7,313 bases of DNA, from the NCBI GenBank assembly GCA_003542955.1, contig DPJP01000259.1:2134-9446 (forward strand). The letters run 5' to 3'. The notes under the pieces are model-generated. The model was not told where the DNA came from and made no database searches. It worked only from the letters and a program-made list of their open reading frames with translations. Shown here piece by piece: positions 1 through 5,796 of this stretch (positions are counted from its first letter, which is position 1; every line of letters starts with the position of its first letter). Made by a program: the position numbers and the translations under genes. Source of the DNA: Armatimonadota bacterium (lineage in GTDB: Bacteria > Armatimonadota > Zipacnadia > Zipacnadales > UBA11051).

Positions 1-693
1 TGGCTCCAATCAGGCCTTGCCCTCCTCACCACTGCCTTCGCGACAGGCGGCCGTGTGGCGACCGGCGGGTTGGCGCGCCTGGCGAGTGGCCTTGCTGCTC
101 TCGGCCCTGCCTCGCTGGCCGCTGCAACGGCCGTCGCCGCGGTCGTTGCAGCACTGCTCATCGCCCGCGACCTGAGAACCTCACAGGAGGCGGGCGAAGC
201 CGCACGCCGGGGCAGCGAGAATGCACGACAGACCGCGAGTTTCATAGGGGAGGAGGAGCGCGTCAGGCGTGCGCCGGTCAGCCTGGCGGATCGCTTCTGG
301 GGCGCTGTCTCGATCGGGGCTACAGCCCGTGACTTCGCGCAGATGCGTGAGGGCGACAGGCTGGCCGGGGAAGCCGTCACTCCGCGGCAGCTGCGAACCG
401 CGCGAGAGCAACTCGGCCGGGTCGCAACGAGCGCGCGAGCGGCATCGGATGAACTGGCGGGGCATTCCCTGACGACCGCCGCAGCTCAGGCCTCAGCGTC
501 TCTCCTCGCGCTGTCCGACCACACCGATGCGATATCGTCGCCGGCTATTGGCGTCCGACCGCGCATCGCCTCACGGTGGGGCACGCCGCAGGTCGTAGTC
601 AACATCGGGGGGAGTGTATACGGGGTCAACGACCTGCAGAGCGCCATCGCTCGCGCAGTCGCGCAGGCGACCCGCTCCGCAGCATACGGTTAG
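1..693 (+). CDS. Phage tail tape-measure protein, C-terminal part (5' end outside window)
   Basis: The reading frame is open from base 1 to the TAG at 691-693, so a gene cut by the window edge fits better than a start at the internal GTG at 55. The visible 230 residues begin with an Ala/Gly/Leu-rich hydrophobic stretch (about residues 5-57). A polar, probably helical region rich in Ala, Arg, Glu and Gln follows. The protein ends in VVVNIGGSVYGVNDLQSAIA and an Ala/Arg-rich tail. A short beta strand of the form VNIxGxVxGxxDL followed by an amphipathic helix is a common ending of siphophage and myophage tape-measure proteins, which set tail length and sit in the tail tube. The hydrophobic patch also fits that family. 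No other tail gene follows: the next gene is on the opposite strand, 19 nt away. An unrelated membrane-associated Ala-rich protein is the main alternative. The assignment rests on the C-terminal pattern only. Confidence 0.6.
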   Translation, partial: WLQSGLALLTTAFATGGRVATGGLARLASGLAALGPASLAAATAVAAVVAALLIARDLRTSQEAGEAARRGSENARQTASFIGEEERVRRAPVSLADRFWGAVSIGATARDFAQMREGDRLAGEAVTPRQLRTAREQLGRVATSARAASDELAGHSLTTAAAQASASLLALSDHTDAISSPAIGVRPRIASRWGTPQVVVNIGGSVYGVNDLQSAIARAVAQATRSAAYG

Positions 694-712
694 TTACCCG
701 CCGCGCAATGCG

Positions 713-1906
713 TCACCGCCCCTCGGCCTTCCGCAACAGCTCCGCGAGTTCCGCCGCGCCGGACGCATCCGCCAGATCTGCCGGTGTCCTCCCGCGCGCG
801 TCGAGTGCTCGCGCATTCGCGCCCCTGTCCAACAGCGCGATAGTCAGATCGTACTGGCACCGACCCGCGGCAACGTGCAGCGGCGTGTCGCCCGACGCGT
901 TCGCGATATTGGGGTCGGCCAGGGCCTCGAGCAGTTGGTAGACGAGTTCCGAGTGATCGCGCGAGACGGCCTCGAACAGCGGCGTCCGGCCCTCTCCATC
1001 CACCGTATCCACCTCCGCCCGTCCCCGTAGCAGCACGCGCGCAATATCGGGGTAGCCGAGGCGCGCGGCGTAGTGGAGCGGCGTACGGCCGTCCATGTCG
1101 CGCGGCGATGCTTCCGCTCCCGCGTCGATCAGCAACTCAACGGTGCTGACGCGGCGCTGGTAGGCGGCTCGATGCAGCGGCGAGCAGCCGTAGGCGTCCG
1201 CGGCGTCTACCTGCTCTGCGCCGGAAGCGGCCGATAGCAGTGCCGAGAGAGCATCATCCTGACCTGCGCCGGCGGCTGCATGCGGCAGTGTATAGAAGCC
1301 CACCTCGCGCCGGGCCGCCATCGCATCCAGCATCTCCCCCAGCAACGCGTCACGAACCGTGGTGATGAATGCTGATGGCGCAGGATCAGGGACGATTGGC
1401 TGCGGCCTCGCGCCGGTGCAGAACGGCCCTCGATCATCCCCGAGAAGGTGGGGCCTCGAGACGAAGCCCCACTCCACGTGTCGACGACTTGGGTCGAGCG
1501 CATCGACGAAACAGGCCTTCAGCACCGGGGTGTCTCGTTGCGCGCCCAGGTCGACGGGGACGGCATCCACCTGGAACTCAAGAAAAACGAGTGTCTCCGC
1601 GCGTTCGACACTGAAGGTGGTGGTCACATGTGCGCCCCGGCCGACCTCGCCGTCGGCAAGGCATCCATCTGGAGGACTCGCCCCGACATCAACAAGAAAG
1701 AACGGGCGATGGAAGGGTGCAGTGTCGACTACGGACGGGTCGAACGTGACATACGGCAACCAGCGCTCGACCTCCACGCTGTCGTCCTTGGCCAGACCGA
1801 GGATGTAGATGCCGACAGCAGCGATCACGAGAAGTAAGAATGCATCCGCCAACTGCCTGCCCCAGCGGATCCGGATGAAGCGCAGTATCAGCAATACCGT
1901 CTGCAT
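713..1906 (-). CDS. Membrane-anchored ankyrin-repeat protein, third gene of paralogous operon
   Basis: The product has 397 residues. A basic N-terminus (RFIRIRWGR, 9-17) precedes one membrane segment (about 19-38), so the C-terminal bulk is predicted to be outside the cytoplasm. Residues about 50-150 form the module shared with the two upstream genes. Signature 1 is F55-x-P57, D61, F65 and PFF 68-70. Signature 2 starts at C132 (CFVDALDPSRRHVE). C163 lies 31 residues after C132 and could pair with it. A degenerate ankyrin unit (about 204-238) is followed by four good ones (from about 239, 273, 306 and 339) with G-x-TPLH-x-AA and LL-x-GA-x-x cores, then a partial cap ending near 393. The ATG lies 2 nt after the stop of the preceding gene and lacks a close Shine-Dalgarno, which suggests coupled translation. 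The stop faces the phage-like gene convergently. Ankyrin repeats usually bind proteins; the partner is unknown. Confidence 0.9.
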   Translation of the reverse strand: MQTVLLILRFIRIRWGRQLADAFLLLVIAAVGIYILGLAKDDSVEVERWLPYVTFDPSVVDTAPFHRPFFLVDVGASPPDGCLADGEVGRGAHVTTTFSVERAETLVFLEFQVDAVPVDLGAQRDTPVLKACFVDALDPSRRHVEWGFVSRPHLLGDDRGPFCTGARPQPIVPDPAPSAFITTVRDALLGEMLDAMAARREVGFYTLPHAAAGAGQDDALSALLSAASGAEQVDAADAYGCSPLHRAAYQRRVSTVELLIDAGAEASPRDMDGRTPLHYAARLGYPDIARVLLRGRAEVDTVDGEGRTPLFEAVSRDHSELVYQLLEALADPNIANASGDTPLHVAAGRCQYDLTIALLDRGANARALDARGRTPADLADASGAAELAELLRKAEGR

Positions 1907-1908
1907 GG

Positions 1909-3390
1909 TCAGTACGCTACTCTTCCGACCGCATGACTGTCAGTGCTACTCGCGCCCGCATTGCCATCCCTCACGGCCTGCGCCAGATTGTAGAACCCGT
2001 GGTTCGCTGCCAGTGCGGACGGCATATTGCCCTCCGCGTCCCGCATGTCGTTTCGTGCGCCACGGCTGATCAGGTACATGGCCAGGTCCTCCCTACCCCA
2101 TTCGCATGCATAGTGCAGCGGCGTAAGGCCCCTCTCGTCGACGGCCTGAACACCCGCGCCGTGGGCGATGAGCAGCCCTGCCGTGGCTATGCAGTCGCTC
2201 GATTGGGCCAGGTAGTGCAAGGGCGTCGTGCCATCATCGGCCCGCGCATCCACGACGGCGCCGGCCGCCACGAGCATCTCCGCAAGCTCACGCGTCTCGG
2301 AACGCGTCGCAAGGTGGAGCGCAGTCGTGCCGCTCACCCGCCGGGCGTTCACGTCGGCGCCCCTGTTGATCAGAAGACTGACGACACCTGTGCGGCACTC
2401 GTATACTGCGTCGTGGAGCGGCCGCGAACCCCTGTCATCCGGGGCATCGACCTGGGCGTCGGCGTCAAGGAGCATCTCGACGACGCGCCGGTGCCCGCCG
2501 CCTGCAGCCAGGTGCAGCGGCGTTGTTGCCCCCTGGTCCGCCGCCGAGGCTTCGGCCCCCGCCGCGAGCAACATCGCGACTGCGGCCTCACGGTTCTCGG
2601 ATGCGGCGCAGTGCAGTGGTGTCACGCCGAAGTCGTCTCGTAGATTCGGGTCAACGCCACCATCCAGCAGACGCTTGAGGGCCTCGGCATTCCCCATTCG
2701 TGCGGCCAGATGAATGTCGCGGGTGCCCCCGGCCCTCTGCCGCGCCGCAATGTAGTCGATGACTCCTCCAACCCGTCTGAACTCCTCCTTCCGGCGCCTC
2801 ACATCGCTTGCGGGGATGTCGACCGGCCCTGAGCCCGGGGGCCACAGCCAGGCGTGAGGGCACCTCTGCGAACTGAAGTACGGCCTGGTGCGATAGAGCG
2901 ACTCGACGTGCCGCCTATGCGGGTTGCCCATATCGATGAAGCATACCATCGCGATGACACCGTCATAGGAGGTCTGGACAGCCGGCTCGTACAACGGGGC
3001 TTGCGCAAAGACGACCACAGTCCCGGCATCGGCAAACGATCCTGTCACGGTCCGTCTGCGCCAGATGGCGTTAGGCAACAGGTGCACAGGGTAGGGCTCG
3101 ACCTCCCCCTCGCCAGAGGCCCCGATCTCGCGGACGACGAAGAACGGCCCGGGGAACGGGGCCGAATCCCGAGCCATGGGATCGAAGCCGACATCGGCGA
3201 TGGCCCCCTCGATACCAGCCACGTCATACGGCCGGGTGAGCGTGTAGAGGTCGAGAATCCTCCAGCGGACGGTATCGCACTTCAGCCAGAGACTGATGAC
3301 CACGAGCAGTATCGTGACAACAAGCTCAATGCGTCCTTTGTACCTTGATAGATTCATGCGCCGCAATAGACGCCGGACGGTGGCAAACAT
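1909..3390 (-). CDS. Membrane-anchored ankyrin-repeat protein, second gene of paralogous operon
   Basis: The product has 493 residues from the ATG at 3390. A TTG at 3432 would add 14 residues. I prefer the ATG because the duplicated 5' end at 4917-5003 preserves homology from this codon, and a GGAG lies 11 nt upstream. The N-terminus is very basic (RRLLRR, RYKGR), followed by one membrane segment (about 21-36), predicting an external C-terminus. The shared module spans about 65-175. Signature 1 is F69-x-P71, D75, F79 and PFF 82-84; signature 2 is CFIDMGNPHRRHVE, 150-163. C177 lies 27 residues after C150, a possible disulfide. Seven clear ankyrin repeats begin near 223, 255, 288, 321, 354, 387 and 421, with a degenerate cap to about 475 and a Ser/Ala-rich tail. 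The gene lies 63 nt after the stop of the first operon gene and 2 nt before the third. Confidence 0.9.
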   Translation of the reverse strand: MFATVRRLLRRMNLSRYKGRIELVVTILLVVISLWLKCDTVRWRILDLYTLTRPYDVAGIEGAIADVGFDPMARDSAPFPGPFFVVREIGASGEGEVEPYPVHLLPNAIWRRRTVTGSFADAGTVVVFAQAPLYEPAVQTSYDGVIAMVCFIDMGNPHRRHVESLYRTRPYFSSQRCPHAWLWPPGSGPVDIPASDVRRRKEEFRRVGGVIDYIAARQRAGGTRDIHLAARMGNAEALKRLLDGGVDPNLRDDFGVTPLHCAASENREAAVAMLLAAGAEASAADQGATTPLHLAAGGGHRRVVEMLLDADAQVDAPDDRGSRPLHDAVYECRTGVVSLLINRGADVNARRVSGTTALHLATRSETRELAEMLVAAGAVVDARADDGTTPLHYLAQSSDCIATAGLLIAHGAGVQAVDERGLTPLHYACEWGREDLAMYLISRGARNDMRDAEGNMPSALAANHGFYNLAQAVRDGNAGASSTDSHAVGRVAY

Positions 3391-3402
3391 ATGTTCCCAT
3401 TC
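3318..3402. repeat. 85-bp direct repeat, copy 1 (5' end of the middle ankyrin gene)
   Basis: This block matches 4931-5015 in the same orientation with no gaps. I count 9 differences in 85 positions, all of them transitions. It covers the basic N-terminus of the middle ankyrin gene and about 12 bases upstream of its ATG. Confidence 0.85.
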
Positions 3403-3453
3403 TCCACTGGACTTCACGAGACCTGCAGGCAATGCAGCAAGATGCCAACCTGA

Positions 3454-4887
3454 TCAGTGTGCGGCGCCGTGGGCGATCATCAGCCCGATCAGTTCCTGAT
3501 CCCCGCTCGCCCTCGCGATGCTGTACGGGGTGCGGCTGAGATAGCCGGGGAGATCAGGATCGGCCCCGGCGTCAAGGAGCAGAGCCACGACCTCCGTGGC
3601 TGTACGCGAGGCAGCCAGGTGGAGGGGAGTGTCGCCCTTGGCGTCGGTAGGCGATGGGGCGGCGCCGGCGCTGAGCAGAGCTCGAGCCGCATCCACATTG
3701 CCGCCGGCAGCAGCCACATGGAGTGGCGTCCGGCCCTCACCGCCACATATCTCGGGGTCGGCGCCCGCGTCCAGGAGGGCCTCCACGGCCCGCTCCCGTC
3801 CGGCAATGATTGCACATAGGAGGGGAGTGTGGCCCTCGACATCCACGGTATCCACGTCCGCATGGGAGCGGAGCAGGGCCTCAATCGCCTGCGATGAGCC
3901 GCCGATGGCCGCGAGATGCAGGGGAGTCGCGCCGGCGGGTATGGCCGGCGCGAGACGGCAGGCCCGCGCCCGAGCGGCGACGCTCGCGCCGCTTTGGAGA
4001 AGCTGCCGCATGCAGTCGACGCGCCCGGCCAGCGCCGCGGCATGGAGCGGAGATATCCCCGCGTCGTCTGCTGCATCTACGTCCGCCCCCGCGTCCAGGA
4101 GCGCACTGACCGCCGCCGAGTCGCCGGCGGCCGCGGCCCGCTGAAGCGGCGTGGCGCCGCACTCGTCGCGTTTGTCCACACCTTCTCCAGGGCTACCAGG
4201 GCCCTGCAGCGATGGCAAATCGCCAAGTACGGCCGCGGCGTGGATGAATCCGGTGAGGTCGGCGGAGTTCCGCTCCGGGAGGCGCTCGAGCATCGCCGCC
4301 ACCAGCCTATCCCGCGCCGACGCCGAACCATCGACGGCAGCGAGCCCTTCTGCGCGCGCACCGTCACCGGGAAGCGGGTACTGGAAGTGTGGCGCTTCGG
4401 CAAATCCCAACTCCACGTGGCGTCTCGCCGGATCATCGACGTCGACGAAGCAGGCGATGACTGCCGGCGTGCGACGGTAGGGGACACCCGGCAGTGTGGC
4501 CCCGGGGGGATTGGATGCGACGAAGACGAGAGTCCGAGCACGCGCCAGCCACGGTGTGAGAGAGCGTCGCATGCCGCGTGTGGCCTCAGCGTCGGCCCAC
4601 TCGTATCCTGAGACCCCGGTGAGTTGCAGGTCCACACTGATGACATAGAATGGCGGGCCGAACGCATCGCCGTCCTGGACGCATGGCTGCAGCGTGACCG
4701 CGTCGTGGTACGAAGCGACGCGATCCAGGTCCGCATTCCGCCGGCTCTCCAGTCGTGCCGAGTACCAGTCCCAGGTGTTGTAGACCGTGCCGACGGCAAG
4801 CAGCACCGACACGATCATCACACCGATCGCGCGCCGCGAGGCACTCTTCTCCGACACGGTATCCCGACGCTTGTCGCTGTCAGACAT
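3454..4887 (-). CDS. Membrane-anchored ankyrin-repeat protein, first gene of paralogous operon
   Basis: The product has 477 residues. The cytoplasmic head (1-19) carries several Lys/Arg and precedes one membrane segment (about 20-41). The shared module spans about 60-170. Signature 1 is L66-x-P68, D72, F76 and PFY 79-81; signature 2 is CFVDVDDPARRHVE, 146-159. The second cysteine after signature 2 seen in the paralogues is missing here, and C69 in signature 1 may replace it. About eight ankyrin units follow: a degenerate one near 214-241, then units starting near 242, 275, 319, 352, 385, 418 and 451. The third contains an insertion of about ten residues around 304-318 including C310. The protein ends inside the last unit (IAHGAAH). 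The ATG has an AGGAG 10 nt upstream. This gene probably opens the operon; no clear promoter was found before it. The function is unknown beyond likely protein binding. Confidence 0.9.
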   Translation of the reverse strand: MSDSDKRRDTVSEKSASRRAIGVMIVSVLLAVGTVYNTWDWYSARLESRRNADLDRVASYHDAVTLQPCVQDGDAFGPPFYVISVDLQLTGVSGYEWADAEATRGMRRSLTPWLARARTLVFVASNPPGATLPGVPYRRTPAVIACFVDVDDPARRHVELGFAEAPHFQYPLPGDGARAEGLAAVDGSASARDRLVAAMLERLPERNSADLTGFIHAAAVLGDLPSLQGPGSPGEGVDKRDECGATPLQRAAAAGDSAAVSALLDAGADVDAADDAGISPLHAAALAGRVDCMRQLLQSGASVAARARACRLAPAIPAGATPLHLAAIGGSSQAIEALLRSHADVDTVDVEGHTPLLCAIIAGRERAVEALLDAGADPEICGGEGRTPLHVAAAGGNVDAARALLSAGAAPSPTDAKGDTPLHLAASRTATEVVALLLDAGADPDLPGYLSRTPYSIARASGDQELIGLMIAHGAAH

Positions 4888-4931
4888 GCCCGCTCATCTC
4901 CTGCTGGTGGTTCCTGTCAGACATGGCCCGC
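4877..4931. repeat. Imperfect short direct repeat around the first ankyrin gene start
   Basis: The 12 bases CTGTCAGACATG occur on the plus strand at 4877-4888, where they cover the first codons of the ankyrin gene, and again at 4914-4925. Both copies continue with CCCGC; the second has one extra G before it, giving 17 bp (4877-4893) against 18 bp (4914-4931). The second copy ends on the same base at which the longer homology to the middle ankyrin gene begins. This is seen directly; its origin by recombination is inferred. Confidence 0.75.
4898..4902 (-). promoter_or_regulatory. Ribosome binding site of the first ankyrin gene
   Basis: AGGAG on the minus strand lies 10 nt before the ATG at 4887. 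It falls in the 29-nt gap between the stop of the upstream 28-codon relic or leader and the gene start, so ribosomes leaving the leader would pass over it. It supports the chosen start. Confidence 0.65.
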
Positions 4932-5003
4932 AACAAGCTCAATGCGTCCCCTGTACCCTGGTAGATTCACGCGCCGCAGTAGACGCCGGATGGTGGCAAA
5001 CAT
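4917..5003 (-). pseudogene. Relic 5' end (or 28-codon leader ORF) duplicated from the middle ankyrin gene
   Basis: An ATG at 5003 opens a 28-codon frame ending in TGA at 4917-4919, just upstream of the first ankyrin gene. Its first 24 codons are nearly those of the middle ankyrin gene (MFATIRRLLRR against MFATVRRLLRR, then both reach GRIELV). I count 65 of 72 identical bases over those codons, and all seven differences are transitions. The next codons run into a copy of the first gene's start region and stop before any membrane segment or ankyrin repeat. It is most simply the stump of a fourth paralogue, or a chimera left by recombination. Because the frame is intact, ends 29 nt before the first operon gene, and retains much of the upstream context, translation as a leader peptide cannot be excluded. 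Confidence 0.7.
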
Positions 5004-5015
5004 ATGTTCTTATTC
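4931..5015. repeat. 85-bp direct repeat, copy 2 (relic upstream of the operon)
   Basis: This is the partner of 3318-3402, offset by 1613 bases. Similarity ends abruptly at 4931 on the coding side. On the upstream side it fades, with a scattered match as far as a shared GCAGGT about 36 nt before the ATG. The two copies bracket the first ankyrin gene, so recombination between them would remove or duplicate that gene together with the start of the next. Confidence 0.85.
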
Positions 5016-5097
5016 GCCGGCGCAAAACCGGGCACCTGCTACCGCATGAAGATTCTTTCGGGGGGTATCGCGTACCGCCGACAATCGACACCGCGTA

Positions 5098-5119
5098 GCC
5101 CGGACAATCCTGTCCGGGC
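5098..5119. other. Perfect 9-bp stem hairpin
   Basis: GCCCGGACA at 5098-5106 is fully complementary to TGTCCGGGC at 5111-5119, with the 4-nt loop ATCC. No T-run follows on either strand, so it is not a standard intrinsic terminator. It lies between the flavin reductase gene and the ankyrin operon, in the region any ankyrin leader transcript might include. Confidence 0.6.
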
Positions 5120-5149
5120 GGGGTCAGTCTATTCCGCGGTCGGCAACTC

Positions 5150-5170
5150 GACGGGACCGGTGGTCCCGTC
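5150..5170. other. Perfect 9-bp stem hairpin
   Basis: GACGGGACC at 5150-5158 pairs with GGTCCCGTC at 5162-5170 across a 3-nt loop. It is one base from the next hairpin, giving a compact, highly structured stretch. No T-run is present. Confidence 0.6.
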
Positions 5171-5171
5171 T

Positions 5172-5213
5172 GCGCGAGGTGATACCTCGCGCGGACATGC
5201 TGCCCGCGCGAGG
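5172..5213 (-). terminator. Overlapping, mutually exclusive hairpins downstream of the flavin reductase gene
   Basis: Arm A (5172-5180, GCGCGAGGT) pairs with arm B (5184-5192, ACCTCGCGC) across 3 nt. Arm B's bases, as CCTCGCGCGG at 5185-5194, instead pair perfectly over 10 bp with CCGCGCGAGG at 5204-5213. Only one can form at a time. For the flavin reductase transcript (minus strand) the 10-bp hairpin begins 26 nt after the stop and would form first, which suits transcript termination or 3'-end protection. The absence of a U-tract means Rho-independent termination is not assured. A regulatory switch is an alternative. Confidence 0.45.
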
Positions 5214-5239
5214 GATACTTGCCTTCGTCTCGGCCGCGC

Positions 5240-5731
5240 CTACAGCAGGTCGATCTTGCTGAAGTCGATCATGTTGTCGGCGTCGAGCAGCTCGGCATCG
5301 GCATGGATGCACTCGATCTTGCCGGCGAACATCTCGTGCGAGCCGGTCATCAACGAGCCGACGACGGTGCACTCGATGCACACCGGGCAATCGAGCAACA
5401 GCGGCGCATTGACCTTCTCACCGTCACCGACCTTGAGCCCCAGCTCTTCGAGCTTGTTCATGTCCCTGCCGCTCTTGCTGCCGAGGAACATGAACTGCTC
5501 CTCGAAGTCCCTGGCCACCAGGTTGACGACAAAGACGCCGGTCTCCTTGACCATGTGGTAGGAGTACCTCGAGGGCACGATGCCGACCATGACCATCGGC
5601 GGGTCGAAGCTGCAGTTGCATGCATAGCCGACTGCGAGGGCGTTGTTCTCGCCCTTTGCGCTCCGGCACGACACGAGGACTTTCGGGGTCGGCCTGAGAC
5701 ACGGCTTGATTGCTGCGGGCTGCTTGCTCAT
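5240..5731 (-). CDS. Flavin reductase-like / flavoredoxin-type FMN-binding protein
   Basis: The 163-residue product has the layout of the flavin reductase-like domain (FMN-binding split barrel) over nearly its whole length. A first strand PTPKVLVSCRS (14-24) is followed by the N-A-x-A-V turn (30-34). The family core SFDPPMVMVGIVPSRYSYHM (41-60) comes next, then TGVFVVNLV (64-72), SKSGRDMNKLEELGL (85-99), and the closing strands (about 110-150). Family members bind FMN and transfer electrons or reduce flavins in the cytoplasm using NAD(P)H or partner redox proteins. Several cysteines (C38, C40, C115, C118, C121) could be redox-relevant, but that is inference. An upstream in-frame start at 5782 exists. 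I chose 5731 because GGAAG lies 7 nt before it and 5782 would begin upstream of the predicted transcription start. There is no evident functional tie to the ankyrin operon downstream. Confidence 0.9.
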   Translation of the reverse strand: MSKQPAAIKPCLRPTPKVLVSCRSAKGENNALAVGYACNCSFDPPMVMVGIVPSRYSYHMVKETGVFVVNLVARDFEEQFMFLGSKSGRDMNKLEELGLKVGDGEKVNAPLLLDCPVCIECTVVGSLMTGSHEMFAGKIECIHADAELLDADNMIDFSKIDLL

Positions 5732-5768
5732 CGTTCCACTTCCTTCGCTGACCCGAATGCTCCCGGCC

Positions 5769-5796
5769 ATTATACTGCGCACGGTTCGTGTGGCAA
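5769..5796 (-). promoter_or_regulatory. Sigma-70-type promoter of the flavin reductase gene
   Basis: On the minus strand, TTGCCA (5791-5796) and a perfect TATAAT (5769-5774) are separated by 16 nt. The predicted start of transcription near 5762 gives an untranslated leader of about 30 nt ending in a good Shine-Dalgarno. The spacer contains a small inverted repeat, CACG-GTT-CGTG (5780-5790), that could be an operator, although 4-bp arms are weak evidence. Confidence 0.75.

Noticed and set aside
694..712. Bidirectional terminator between the convergent phage-like and ankyrin genes
   Set aside because: The 19-nt gap holds only a trivial CGCA/TGCG palindrome, with no strong stem or T-run.
1933..2643. 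Long plus-strand open frame opposite the middle ankyrin gene
   Set aside because: It mirrors the GC-rich ankyrin coding sequence on the other strand. Its residues (Arg/Val/His-rich, no domain) have no protein logic, whereas the minus strand has clear ankyrin repeats.
3391..3432. TTG at 3432 as start of the middle ankyrin gene
   Set aside because: The duplicated relic conserves the codons from the ATG at 3390 but does not clearly extend the coding match to the TTG.
713..4887. CRISPR or tandem DNA repeat array suggested by periodic similarity
   Set aside because: The roughly 99-bp periodicity is the protein-level ankyrin repeat. The copies are divergent and coding, with no identical repeats and spacers.
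3318..5015. Diversity-generating retroelement template/variable repeat pair
   Set aside because: The differences between the 85-bp copies are transitions in both directions rather than adenine-specific changes. They sit at a 5' end, and no reverse transcriptase is visible.
5004..5149. Sigma-70 promoter for the ankyrin operon
   Set aside because: I looked for paired -35/-10 elements on the minus strand and found only isolated weak matches such as TTGTCG without a properly spaced -10, so none is claimed.
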